From positions 1 through 15,237 of the forward strand of contig NZ_JBBIRC010000031.1 of the NCBI RefSeq assembly GCF_037442045.1: DNA of 15,237 bases, given 5' to 3'. A program made the position numbers and the translations under genes. The stretch is from Ferroplasma sp037442045 (GTDB taxonomy: Archaea; Thermoplasmatota; Thermoplasmata; Thermoplasmatales; Thermoplasmataceae). How positions within the stretch are numbered: the first letter of the stretch is position 1; each line of letters starts with the position of its first letter. The notes below the pieces were generated by a model. The model ran no database searches and was not told the DNA's origin. It worked only from the letters and a program-made list of their open reading frames with translations. Below are positions 6,086-13,226 of this stretch, in pieces.

Positions 6086-6553
6086 ATGGCAAATATAAGA
6101 TTAATGGAAAAAAAGGATCTGGAAACAGTAATGCAGCAGATGTTAAGGCTAAAGCATTTAAATGAAGAATTTGACCCACTCCTTAAAGTTTCAATTGGAA
6201 ACGATAAGGAGGTAGCAGAAAAGGTAACTAAAATGATTGATGATACTGAGAATCATATATGCCTGGTGGCCGAAGAAAATAACAGGGTTATAGGCATGCT
6301 CATGTCTGAAATCATATTTCGTATTTATTATGACCCTAAGTATGAGGCAAGAATCAGGGAGTTTTATGTAATGCCGGAATTCCGTTCAAAGGGTACCGGT
6401 GTCAAGCTTATAGAAAAGCTCAGGGAGCTATCGTCCAAGAGAAATATAAAAATGGTTACAGCAGAATTTCCATCACTTAACCTTCTTGCTTCAAATTTCT
6501 ATAAAAGCATAGATTTTAAAGAACTTATAAAGATTTATTCGAAAATAAATTAA
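6086..6553 (+). CDS. GNAT-family N-acetyltransferase
   Basis: A 155-residue GCN5-related acetyltransferase (PF00583). The acetyl-CoA pyrophosphate-binding motif A is visible in FYVMPEFRSKGTGVKLIEKL (about 93-112), with the R-x-x-G-x-G signature at R100, G103 and G105. The preceding beta strand is VAEENNRVIGMLMSEI. Near the C-terminus FPSLNLLASNFYKSIDF matches the usual motif B, where an Asn and a Tyr help bind CoA and act as acid. The substrate (a protein N-terminus, polyamine, antibiotic or metabolite) cannot be predicted. The start is fixed by a strong SD site, and the gene lies 10 nt behind malic enzyme, so they are co-transcribed; no functional link between them is evident. The stop is only 4 bp from the convergent aconitase stop. 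Confidence 0.9.
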   Translation: MANIRLMEKKDLETVMQQMLRLKHLNEEFDPLLKVSIGNDKEVAEKVTKMIDDTENHICLVAEENNRVIGMLMSEIIFRIYYDPKYEARIREFYVMPEFRSKGTGVKLIEKLRELSSKRNIKMVTAEFPSLNLLASNFYKSIDFKELIKIYSKIN

Positions 6554-6554
6554 A

Positions 6555-6567
6555 ATTTTATTTTTTT
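6555..6567 (+). terminator. Oligo-T termination region of malic enzyme operon
   Basis: A T4 tract followed by a T7 tract lies right after the GNAT stop and runs into the 3' end of the convergent aconitase gene. Archaeal RNA polymerase stops at oligo-T stretches without needing a hairpin. On the other strand, T4-AA-T3-A-T4 serves the aconitase message. Confidence 0.4.
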
Positions 6568-9071
6568 GCGGATAAAGCAATGTATTTTAATATATTTCCA
6601 GTTTTAATATAGTTAAGTTCTGCGTTGGTATTTATCAGTGCTTTTCCATTTAATGTTTTTTCACCTACGGTAATTTTAAGTTCCTTTCCCAGAGAAATAT
6701 TATTTATGCCCTCTATATTTACAACTTCATTGCCCTTCAGTTCTGGAAGTTTCTCCACCTGTACAGGCACAATTCCCATATCTACAAGATTGCTTCTGTG
6801 AATTCTCTCGAAACTTTCAGCTATAACTGCCTTTACCCCAAGAATCGCGGTTACCTTTGCTGCCCAATCCCTTGAGCTTCCAGATCCGTATTGCTGCCCG
6901 GCAAATATTACAAGAGGAACATTATTTTCTTTGTATTTCATTGCCGCATCATAAAAGCTTATTTCATTTCCGTCAGGATAATAAATGGTGCTTCCACCTG
7001 TGTGGGAAACCATTAAATTTCTTATTTTTGGATTTGAAAAACCACCACGGATCATTACTTCGTGATTGCCCCGGCGTGCGCCAAATGTATTCATTTCAGT
7101 AACTCCAAGTGAAGATAAATATTTTCCTGCAACAGAATCCTTTGCAATGGGTCCTGCTGGAGATATATGATCGGTGGTTATTTTATCTCCAAATATTGCA
7201 AAAATCCTGCCGTTTTTAATATCTTTAACAGGTTCCATATACATCCATGGAGGCATTTTTATATATGAAGAATCTTCTTTAAAATCAAATAAAGTGCTAC
7301 CAGTAGATTCCATGGCTTCCCAGTTTTTATCACCACTAAAGACATCGGAATATTCTTTTTTGTACACTTCGGGATCCATGGCAAGATGGAAGTATTTCTT
7401 GATTTCCTCATTGCTTGGCCATATATCCTTAAGGTAAACTGGCTTTCCATTATCATTTCCAAGCGGTTCATTTATAAGATCAATATTCATTTTTCCTGCT
7501 ATGGCAAATGCAACTACAAGGATGGGCGATGCCAGAAATGCACCTGCTATATATGGATTTATCCTTCCTTCAAAATTCCTGTTCCCGCTCAACACTGCAA
7601 ATGCTTTTACATTGTTTTGAGTCATGTCATCCTGCACTTCAGGTATAAGTGGCCCGGCATTTCCTATGCATGTGGTGCAGCCATATCCAACAAGTTCAAA
7701 TCCTATCTGATTTAAATATTTCATTAACCCTGCTTTCTCAAGATATTCAGTGACTACTTTGGATCCAGGTGCCAGGCTTGTTTTTATAGTCTGTGCTGGA
7801 ACAAGATGATGTTCTACAGCCTTTTTTGCCAGCAATCCTGCACCCAGCAATACAAAGGGATCTGATGTATTTGTGCAGCTTGTAATTGCTGCCATTACAA
7901 CGGCACCGTTTTTAACAAGTTTTCCGTCATTCCCATCTTTTATTATATCATCTATTTTTCCTTTTAGATCTTCAATATTTACAAGTTCATCCGGGTTCTT
8001 TGGTCCCGCTACAGCACTTTTTATTGCTGAAAGATCAATATCAACGGTTTCACTGTATTTTTTTGGCCCATCATAATACAAGCCCTGTTCCTTAAAGTAT
8101 TTTTCAACCTTTTCAGTGTCACGCCCAGTACCTTTTAGATACTTCAGTGTTTCACTGTCAACGGGGAAATAACCTATAGTAGCACCATATTCTGGAGCCA
8201 TATTTGATATGGTTGCTCTGTCCTGAGCAGTAAGTTCTGATATATTTCCATAAAATTCAACAAATTTTCCAACAACATTTTTTGATCTCAGTGTTTTTGT
8301 AATATAAAGAACGACATCTGTAGGTGTTACTCCTGTTTGCATATGCCCTTTTAAATTAACTCCAATAACTTCAGGCACATTCATGAAATATGGCTCATTC
8401 AGCATTGATGCTTCTGCTTCAAGGCCACCTACACCCCAGCCAAGAACACCGATGCCACCGATCATTGTTGTATGTGAATCAGCACCAATAAGGCTTTCTG
8501 GAAATATTTCGCCATGAGCCGTCAGGGCAACTGAAGATAGGTATTCTAAATTAATCTGATGGACAATGCCGTGGCCAGGTGGCACAATTTTAACATTTTT
8601 AAATGATTTCTGGGACCATTTAAGAAATTCATACCTTTCAACATTCCTTTCAAATTCATCTTTCATATTCAATATGATTGGCTCTTCCCCACGGAAAGAA
8701 TCTACTATTATGGAATGGTCTATAACAAGGTCTGAACCTGTAGCAGGGTTGACATCGTCAGGATTTAATTTATTTTCTTTATAATATTCCCTCATTGCCG
8801 CAAGGTCTACAAGAATAGGAACACCTGTATAATCCTGGAAAACAACCCTCGAAGGCTTAAACGCCATTTCTGAATTTGTTTTCATTGTTGCTATATTTTC
8901 TATAGATCTTTCATCTATATCCACGCCATCATAGTTTCGAAGTACATTTTCAAGCAAGATTTTTAAAGAATAGGGAATGTTTTCTATATCATATTTTTCT
9001 GCTAGTTGTGCAAGAGGGTAATACTTAAAATTTGTACCATTTATTGCAATTTTTTTAGTCTGTATTTCCAT
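6558..9071 (-). CDS. acnA: Aconitate hydratase (AcnA/IRP1-type aconitase)
   Basis: An 837-residue [4Fe-4S] aconitase that interconverts citrate and isocitrate in the TCA cycle. Domain 1-3 signatures include LIGADSHTTMIGGIGVLGWGVGG (about 194-216). The three cluster ligands are Cys in ITSCTNTS (C399) and the pair in GYGCTTCIGNAGPL (C465, C468). The C-terminal swivel domain shows GDKITTDHISPAG, GARRGNHEVMIRGG and FAGQQYGSGSSRDWAAK, containing the substrate-binding Arg/Ser residues. Length is slightly under the roughly 890 residues of bacterial AcnA. The start at ATG 9071 is preferred over TTG 9086: TATTTTAA at 9092-9099 (TTAAAATA on the minus strand) is centred about 25 nt upstream of 9071, and homologues start near MEIQTKKI. 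It is convergent with the malic enzyme-GNAT operon and divergent, over a long spacer, from the riboswitch-transporter gene. Confidence 0.97.
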   Translation of the reverse strand: MEIQTKKIAINGTNFKYYPLAQLAEKYDIENIPYSLKILLENVLRNYDGVDIDERSIENIATMKTNSEMAFKPSRVVFQDYTGVPILVDLAAMREYYKENKLNPDDVNPATGSDLVIDHSIIVDSFRGEEPIILNMKDEFERNVERYEFLKWSQKSFKNVKIVPPGHGIVHQINLEYLSSVALTAHGEIFPESLIGADSHTTMIGGIGVLGWGVGGLEAEASMLNEPYFMNVPEVIGVNLKGHMQTGVTPTDVVLYITKTLRSKNVVGKFVEFYGNISELTAQDRATISNMAPEYGATIGYFPVDSETLKYLKGTGRDTEKVEKYFKEQGLYYDGPKKYSETVDIDLSAIKSAVAGPKNPDELVNIEDLKGKIDDIIKDGNDGKLVKNGAVVMAAITSCTNTSDPFVLLGAGLLAKKAVEHHLVPAQTIKTSLAPGSKVVTEYLEKAGLMKYLNQIGFELVGYGCTTCIGNAGPLIPEVQDDMTQNNVKAFAVLSGNRNFEGRINPYIAGAFLASPILVVAFAIAGKMNIDLINEPLGNDNGKPVYLKDIWPSNEEIKKYFHLAMDPEVYKKEYSDVFSGDKNWEAMESTGSTLFDFKEDSSYIKMPPWMYMEPVKDIKNGRIFAIFGDKITTDHISPAGPIAKDSVAGKYLSSLGVTEMNTFGARRGNHEVMIRGGFSNPKIRNLMVSHTGGSTIYYPDGNEISFYDAAMKYKENNVPLVIFAGQQYGSGSSRDWAAKVTAILGVKAVIAESFERIHRSNLVDMGIVPVQVEKLPELKGNEVVNIEGINNISLGKELKITVGEKTLNGKALINTNAELNYIKTGNILKYIALSAKK

Positions 9072-9091
9072 GTATTGTAAAGCCAAGATGA

Positions 9092-9099
9092 TATTTTAA
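9092..9099 (-). promoter_or_regulatory. TATA box of aconitase gene
   Basis: On the minus strand this reads TTAAAATA, centred 24.5 nt upstream of ATG 9071, consistent with a leaderless transcript and with rejecting the TTG at 9086. Confidence 0.5.
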
Positions 9100-9358
9100 C
9101 ATTTTTATCTAGAAATATTGGATAACACTTTTTAGGAAAGTTATCAGACAATGATGTATTGGTTGGATTGTCGTAATCTGAATATTTTTGCATTATCTAT
9201 TATAATGCATCACATAAATTATTGTACCAGGATTTTCATTAATTTTTTGCATTATTGCTCTTATTACATTGTATTAGCATAAATTTTTACACTGCTTAAT
9301 CAATTGCTATAATTAAATCTTATTACAATCATATTTGTTTTTATTTGCAGTAAGCATA
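9100..9358. other. Gene-poor A/T-rich intergenic stretch with small repeats
   Basis: No convincing gene lies between the aconitase promoter and the transporter promoter. The stretch holds a perfect inverted repeat (TGCATTAT at 9189-9196, ATAATGCA at 9202-9209), and a 12-nt direct repeat TTTTTGCATTAT at 9185-9196 and 9244-9255. CTTATTACA also occurs twice, near 9259 and 9319. A 43-codon plus-strand frame at 9151-9282 is Tyr/Cys/His/Ile-rich and looks like chance. Regulatory sites for either flanking gene are possible. Confidence 0.5.
9189..9209. repeat. Perfect 8-bp inverted repeat
   Basis: TGCATTAT and ATAATGCA are separated by CTATT. It lies about 120 bp upstream of the aconitase start and 200 bp upstream of the riboswitch. 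It could be an operator or a transcribed hairpin. The left arm recurs as part of a 12-nt direct repeat at 9244-9255. Confidence 0.4.
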
Positions 9359-9359
9359 A

Positions 9360-9368
9360 TATTTAAGT
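9360..9368 (+). promoter_or_regulatory. TATA box of riboswitch-transporter transcript
   Basis: TATTTAAGT is centred about 25 nt upstream of position 9389, the first base of the riboswitch P1 stem. The predicted transcript therefore begins at or next to the aptamer, making the riboswitch the whole 5' leader. Confidence 0.45.
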
Positions 9369-9388
9369 AGATTTTGATAATTAAAGTA

Positions 9389-9467
9389 TAATGGGGAGCC
9401 ATATGAGGCTGAGAGGATAAGGATCGACCCATAGAACCTGATCCAGACAATACTGGCGGAGGGATTA
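9389..9467 (+). promoter_or_regulatory. TPP (THI-element) riboswitch
   Basis: The thiamine pyrophosphate aptamer is recognisable from its conserved cores. P2 is GGGG (9393-9396) with ACCC (9427-9430). A short P3, AGCC (9397-9400) with GGCT (9407-9410), leads into the pyrimidine-binding CTGAGA (9409-9414). A small optional stem may form (GAT 9416-9418 with ATC 9423-9425). Then come GAACCTGATC (9434-9443), P5 CCAG/CTGG (9443-9446, 9453-9456), and the pyrophosphate-binding GGCGGAGGGA (9455-9464). P1 is only four A-U pairs (9389-9392 with 9464-9467). GGAGG at 9458-9462 sits inside the aptamer and 6 nt before the ATG, so TPP binding probably masks the ribosome site directly; there is no separate expression platform. 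Known THI elements regulate thiamine synthesis and transport genes. Confidence 0.95.
9458..9462 (+). promoter_or_regulatory. SD site embedded in the riboswitch
   Basis: GGAGG lies 6 nt upstream of ATG 9469 and is part of the conserved 3' core of the THI aptamer. It fixes the start codon and makes translation the likely step controlled by TPP. Confidence 0.65.
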
Positions 9468-9468
9468 A

Positions 9469-10701
9469 ATGGATAATTTATTAGCGGCAAAAAATTATAA
9501 TGAAATTGTAAAAGGCATAGATGATTCTAAATGGAATAGCTTTGACTCCCTGATTTTTGTTACGTTATCCTCATCTTTTTTCATGTGGGGAATAACACTG
9601 TCAATAGCTCCGCTGATAACGACATGGGATTTTATCCCATCGTACATGGACATATATATTATAGCCGCGTCACCTGCAGGGCTTCTTGCTGGAAATTTAT
9701 TTCTGGGCTCATTTTCAGATAAGTTCGGAAGAAAAAGAGTGTTTTTAGCCACTGTAATATTTACATTTACTGGCTTGCTTGGCATATCGTTATCATATAA
9801 TTATTACCTGATATTATTCTTCATTTTTATGGCAGAATTTGGCCTTGGTGGTGATGAAACTGTTTCTCTTGCTTTCCTGTCAGAATATATCCCGAAAAAA
9901 TACAGGGGAACTGCTTTAATAGAATCTTCAAATATGGCCAATCTTGGAGTGACAGTAATGGCGGCCATTTTTATTATGACTGCCTCATCTGTTTTTCTGG
10001 ATAAACAGTTACTGGTAATTATTTCAATGGTTGGCTTTGCAATAGCTATCACAACACGATTAAAGCTAAAGGAAAGTGTGAAATGGGAATATTTAAAGAA
10101 AAATCCAGATAAAAACAACAAGCTCAAAATAAATAAAAATGAGATTTATAAGTTTATCTCCCTATCTTTTCTTGGAGTGGCAATAATAGTTGGCTTTGCC
10201 TTTTCCTATCTGGTTCTTGGACCATTCGAATTTCCTGAATATTCAGGTTATATAATCTTCTTTTCCGTTCTTGCTGAAACACTTACCGGTATATTTGGAG
10301 GGATTTATATGGGAAGGGCACCCAGAAAATTAATTGCAATTATTGGATTTTCCGGGCTTTTTATTCTATGGCTCTTTGTCGTCATACTGTTAAAACTTGT
10401 ACTCCTAAACATATACCTTTTAATTGCTTTGCTTGTGATCTCAGGAATATTTGGAGAATTTGGATGGGGCGCCAGAGAAATGCTTGAACCGGAAAATTTT
10501 CACACATTATTTCGCGGGAGAGGTATTGGCTCTGTTCGGGCAATAGGATACATAGTTTATCTTTTCACAGTATTTCTTCTTGCCGCAGCAAGCATAGAAC
10601 AATATGCATATTATCTGTTAATAATTTACTTTATTGGATTTGCTGGATCATTGATCTATCTGTTCAAAGGAAAGGAAACAAAAAATGAAAATATTTATTA
10701 A
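9469..10701 (+). CDS. MFS transporter under TPP riboswitch, probable thiamine (precursor) importer
   Basis: A 410-residue membrane protein with about 12 hydrophobic segments and a long hydrophilic loop around residues 200-225 separating two six-helix halves. The Major Facilitator signature GSFSDKFGRKRVF follows the second helix (residues about 79-91), and PKKYRG, the TM4-5 loop signature of sugar-porter-like MFS members, is at about 142-147. Its start is fixed by the SD inside the riboswitch. TPP control strongly suggests uptake of thiamine, a phosphate ester or a thiazole/pyrimidine precursor. As I recall, comparative work on THI elements assigned putative thiamine transporters downstream of such elements in Thermoplasma relatives. 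The exact substrate is inferred from the riboswitch, not from the protein itself. An oligo-T run follows the stop, so it is probably monocistronic. Confidence 0.88.
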   Translation: MDNLLAAKNYNEIVKGIDDSKWNSFDSLIFVTLSSSFFMWGITLSIAPLITTWDFIPSYMDIYIIAASPAGLLAGNLFLGSFSDKFGRKRVFLATVIFTFTGLLGISLSYNYYLILFFIFMAEFGLGGDETVSLAFLSEYIPKKYRGTALIESSNMANLGVTVMAAIFIMTASSVFLDKQLLVIISMVGFAIAITTRLKLKESVKWEYLKKNPDKNNKLKINKNEIYKFISLSFLGVAIIVGFAFSYLVLGPFEFPEYSGYIIFFSVLAETLTGIFGGIYMGRAPRKLIAIIGFSGLFILWLFVVILLKLVLLNIYLLIALLVISGIFGEFGWGAREMLEPENFHTLFRGRGIGSVRAIGYIVYLFTVFLLAAASIEQYAYYLLIIYFIGFAGSLIYLFKGKETKNENIY

Positions 10702-10703
10702 TA

Positions 10704-10709
10704 TTTTTT
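10704..10709 (+). terminator. Oligo-T terminator after transporter
   Basis: A T6 run begins 3 nt after the transporter stop codon and precedes the separate promoter of kdgA. This fits archaeal oligo-T termination; no hairpin is evident. Confidence 0.35.
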
Positions 10710-10739
10710 ATGGTGTGCTTTATGGCAACTATGCAAAGC

Positions 10740-10747
10740 TTATATAA
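10740..10747 (+). promoter_or_regulatory. TATA box of kdgA
   Basis: TTATATAA is centred 24.5 nt upstream of ATG 10768 and preceded by purine-rich GCAAAG in the position of a BRE. This indicates a leaderless transcript. Confidence 0.55.
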
Positions 10748-10767
10748 TCGTAATCACTTATTTTAAT

Positions 10768-11640
10768 ATGGAAAAACTTGATTCTATTGTGCCGCTAATA
10801 ACGCCTTTTACAAATAATAGAGTAGATAAGTCAATTGCCGTAAAACATGGAGAGGATGTTTTTAAAGGAGGCATGAAGTACCTCTTTATTGCCGGAACCA
10901 CTGGGCTTGGCCCATCACTTTCAATGCCGGAAAGGCTGGAACTTTTGGACGCATTTGCACATATGCCTGATAATGTAATACTGCAGTGCGGTTCTCTTAA
11001 CCTGGAAGAATCAATAGAGATGGCAAAGCAGGCAAAAAAATATAAAATATATGGAGTTGCAGCACTTCCACCCTATTATTTTACAGGCATGAAGAGAGAA
11101 TGGTTAGTAAAATACTATACAAAACTATCAAAAGAAGAACCAGTCATCATATATAATTATCCGGAAACAACTGGATACAATATTACCTACGATATAATCA
11201 ATGATATAAAAAAAGCTGGAGGAGATATTATCGGCATAAAGGAAACAACGTTCAATATGAATGATATTCTCAATACAAAGATGTATGTTCCAGATATCAA
11301 GGTATATACTGGCCCTGATCAATTCATACTTTCGGCTTTCAGGCTGGGGCTTGATGGCTATGTATCAGGAGCTTCAAATTACGGCTATAAAATTGTTAAA
11401 TTAATAGAAGAAAATTACAGCAATAAAGATGGTGATCGATACCAGTTCCTTCTTAATGAACTGGCAGCTCTTTCTGGGAAATATGGGACAATATCATCCA
11501 TTTATGATATGGTTGAAATTATGACAGGTGTGAAAGCAGGAAACCCGAGGGAGCCTTTCTTCAAATTGAGCATGGAAGATAGAAGCGCACTGGAAAAAGA
11601 AATGAATGCTGTTTTTAAAAAATATAATTATAAATTATAA
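10768..11640 (+). CDS. kdgA: 2-keto-3-deoxygluconate (KDG) aldolase
   Basis: A 290-residue class I aldolase of the dihydrodipicolinate synthase/N-acetylneuraminate lyase superfamily (PF00701). It cleaves KDG, perhaps also KDPG, to pyruvate and glyceraldehyde (or its phosphate) in the archaeal Entner-Doudoroff pathway. Signatures are GTTGLGPSLS (43-52), which matches the Sulfolobus-type KDG aldolases rather than the GTTGE of DapA, then IYNYPETTG (128-136) and the Schiff-base Lys in GIKET (K158). The C-terminal segment GNPREPFF is also typical of KDG aldolases. The start is supported by a TATA box 24.5 nt upstream. Other Entner-Doudoroff genes are not adjacent. Dihydrodipicolinate synthase is unlikely given the motif differences. 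Oligo-T tracts follow the stop. Confidence 0.9.
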   Translation: MEKLDSIVPLITPFTNNRVDKSIAVKHGEDVFKGGMKYLFIAGTTGLGPSLSMPERLELLDAFAHMPDNVILQCGSLNLEESIEMAKQAKKYKIYGVAALPPYYFTGMKREWLVKYYTKLSKEEPVIIYNYPETTGYNITYDIINDIKKAGGDIIGIKETTFNMNDILNTKMYVPDIKVYTGPDQFILSAFRLGLDGYVSGASNYGYKIVKLIEENYSNKDGDRYQFLLNELAALSGKYGTISSIYDMVEIMTGVKAGNPREPFFKLSMEDRSALEKEMNAVFKKYNYKL

Positions 11641-11646
11641 TTTCAA

Positions 11647-11671
11647 TTTTTATATTAATAAAGATATTTTT
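11647..11671 (+). terminator. Oligo-T termination region after kdgA
   Basis: Two T5 runs (11647-11651 and 11667-11671) follow the kdgA stop codon at 11640. Placement fits archaeal oligo-T termination. Confidence 0.35.
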
Positions 11672-11727
11672 CCTTTCATATATAACAAAGCATAGTGATG
11701 GTGGATTGATAATTTGGCAACTTGAAT

Positions 11728-11743
11728 TTAATACTTGTATTAA
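11728..11743. repeat. 16-bp palindrome upstream of nucleoside hydrolase
   Basis: TTAATAC (11728-11734) and GTATTAA (11737-11743) are perfect 7-bp inverted arms around TT. The site lies just upstream of the TATA region (11761-11769) of the nucleoside hydrolase gene, where an activator or repressor could act. Its function is inferred only from position and symmetry. Confidence 0.4.
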
Positions 11744-11760
11744 TATTTTTGAATGATAAA

Positions 11761-11769
11761 TTATTTTTA
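11761..11769 (+). promoter_or_regulatory. TATA box of nucleoside hydrolase gene
   Basis: TTATTTTTA is centred 25 nt upstream of ATG 11790, matching the leaderless spacing. It resembles the TATTTTTA in front of the deoxyribosyltransferase gene. Confidence 0.45.
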
Positions 11770-11789
11770 CCAATAAAGTATTAAAGGAA

Positions 11790-12662
11790 ATGGATAAGGT
11801 CATTCTTAATGTTGATACAGGTATAGATGATGCCTTTGCAATGATACTTTTAAAGAGATATGGAATAACGCCAGAGTTCATTGTTGCTGCATCAGGGAAT
11901 TCCACACTGGAAAATACATACAGGAATACAGTTGGTGTTGCAAAACTGCTTGAATTTGATTGCCCGGTTTATTATGGTTCATTTGCACCAGTATTAAGGC
12001 CACATTTGCGTGATGATTTCCATGGGAAAAATGGCATTGGATGCTATAAATTTAAAGATGTTTCAATTAAAAATTCAGAAAATGGAATAATAAAAATGGA
12101 AGAAGCATTGAAAAAAGAGCGATATACAATAATATGCACATCGCCAATGACATCACTTGCCATTCTGCTCAGGCTAGATGAAAGGATTAAAAAAAATATA
12201 AATAATATAATAATAATGGGCGGTGCATTTGGCATTACACCCTATGGCAAAGGAAATATGGGAGATGCTGAATTCAATGTCTTTTATGATCCGGAAGCTG
12301 CCAAAATAGTTTTTGAATCCGACATAAATGAAACTATAATACCGCTGGACCTCACAATGAATCATGAACTTTCTATTTCTGAACTTCCGAAAAGCAATAA
12401 GTCTGATCCTTTAAATGAGTTTATTTATAAAACCACAGAATTTATGTTAAAAGAACACAAAAGCTTTGAAATGCATGATCCATTGGCAGCATTTTCCTTT
12501 ATTGAACCTGAAGCTTATAAATACATGCATGGGGAAATAGAAGTATATTCAAGTGGTGTTACCGTTTTTAAGGAAGACAGTAATTCAAGAAAGAAAATAG
12601 CCACAGGCATTGATATAGAAAAATATAATAAGAGATTGAAGGAAGTTATATACTTCAATTAG
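11790..12662 (+). CDS. Inosine/uridine-preferring nucleoside hydrolase
   Basis: A 290-residue N-ribohydrolase (IUNH family, PF01156) that hydrolyses ribonucleosides to free base and ribose. The Ca2+-binding N-terminal motif is NVDTGIDDAFA (residues 7-17), with the clustered Asp residues D9, D13 and D14. Further family features are the MGGAFG turn, GDAEFNVFYDPEAA (the substrate-binding EFN and DPxAA segment) and the C-terminal HDPLAAF, whose Asp is a calcium ligand. Length is slightly below the usual 310 residues. Purine versus pyrimidine preference cannot be deduced. It sits upstream of a nucleoside deoxyribosyltransferase with its own promoter, and an NCS1 permease is 1.6 kb further on, which together suggest nucleoside salvage. 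A perfect 16-bp palindrome upstream may regulate it. Confidence 0.92.
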   Translation: MDKVILNVDTGIDDAFAMILLKRYGITPEFIVAASGNSTLENTYRNTVGVAKLLEFDCPVYYGSFAPVLRPHLRDDFHGKNGIGCYKFKDVSIKNSENGIIKMEEALKKERYTIICTSPMTSLAILLRLDERIKKNINNIIIMGGAFGITPYGKGNMGDAEFNVFYDPEAAKIVFESDINETIIPLDLTMNHELSISELPKSNKSDPLNEFIYKTTEFMLKEHKSFEMHDPLAAFSFIEPEAYKYMHGEIEVYSSGVTVFKEDSNSRKKIATGIDIEKYNKRLKEVIYFN

Positions 12663-12690
12663 CTTTTATGGATATACTCCTATTCCAAAA

Positions 12691-12698
12691 TATTTTTA
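12691..12698 (+). promoter_or_regulatory. TATA box of deoxyribosyltransferase gene
   Basis: TATTTTTA is centred 25.5 nt upstream of ATG 12720, consistent with a leaderless transcript separate from that of the nucleoside hydrolase. Confidence 0.45.
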
Positions 12699-12719
12699 TC
12701 AATAAAACCATATACAATT

Positions 12720-13169
12720 ATGCCCAAATACGATTTTTATATTTCTGCACCACTTTTTAATGAGATGGAGATTAATTTTAATGAGAAGGTCAGTTCATTC
12801 ATAGAAAAATTGGGGTTTTCAACTTATTTGCCTCAACGTGACGGCGGTGAAGATGAAATGCTTTTAAAAGATCCTGAGCTGTGGCCAGAAACCAGCAAAA
12901 AAGTGTTTGATAGGGACGTGGAATCTTTAAGGGCTTCTTCTGCTCTTATTATGGTAATGGACGGGCGTGTTCCAGATGAAGGCGCATGCGTAGAGCTCGG
13001 AATGGCCTATGCCCTGGGAAAAATTTGCATAGGATTTCAAACCGATACAAGGCGTTTTGCTACGGGCCAGAACAATCTTATGCTTGACTATTGCATGTCT
13101 TATAAAATAGCTTATAACTGGGAAGAACTTGAAAAAACATTAATTGAAATTAAGAAAACCAGAAAATGA
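12720..13169 (+). CDS. Nucleoside 2-deoxyribosyltransferase
   Basis: A 149-residue enzyme of PF05014, which transfers or hydrolyses the 2-deoxyribosyl group of nucleosides (or, in some members, deoxynucleotides). The N-terminal FYISAPLFNEME is the characteristic strand and substrate loop. Conserved acidic residues occur in FDRDVESL (D64, D66) and MDGRVPDEGACVELG (D81, D86), with the predicted nucleophile Glu at E92. TGQNNLMLDY (115-124) matches the C-terminal Asn segment used in neighbouring-subunit contacts. Length fits the family (about 140-160). Whether it acts on free nucleosides or on 5'-phosphates, as in DNPH1-like members, is not resolved. Its position next to nucleoside hydrolase supports a salvage role. 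The start is supported by TATA spacing. Confidence 0.88.
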   Translation: MPKYDFYISAPLFNEMEINFNEKVSSFIEKLGFSTYLPQRDGGEDEMLLKDPELWPETSKKVFDRDVESLRASSALIMVMDGRVPDEGACVELGMAYALGKICIGFQTDTRRFATGQNNLMLDYCMSYKIAYNWEELEKTLIEIKKTRK

Positions 13170-13198
13170 TGTTAATTATTATTGGCATGAGTTGATAA

Positions 13199-13206
13199 TT
13201 TAAATA
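13199..13206 (+). promoter_or_regulatory. TATA box of coaA
   Basis: TTTAAATA is centred 24.5 nt upstream of ATG 13227. The same octamer at the same distance precedes the NCS1 permease gene (14285-14292), and it reads the same on the minus strand for the left-edge gene (232..225). Confidence 0.6.
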
Positions 13207-13226
13207 CATTGTAAACATTTACAGGC

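Noticed and set aside
9072..9086. TTG start five codons upstream for aconitase.
   Set aside because: TATA spacing and the usual family N-terminus support ATG 9071.
9150..9180. Possible C/D-box guide RNA (ATGATGT followed by CTGA).
   Set aside because: Box C matches imperfectly, no second C'/D' pair with proper spacing was found, and there is no terminal stem.
9151..9282. A 43-codon plus-strand frame beginning ATGATGTATTGG upstream of the riboswitch.
   Set aside because: The product is Tyr, Cys, His and Ile-rich with no recognisable motif, there is no SD or well-placed TATA box, and frames of this length arise by chance.
10768..11640. Dihydrodipicolinate synthase (DapA) for lysine synthesis.
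   Set aside because: GTTGLGPSLS rather than GTTGE, together with the GNPREPFF C-terminal segment, matches archaeal KDG aldolases better.
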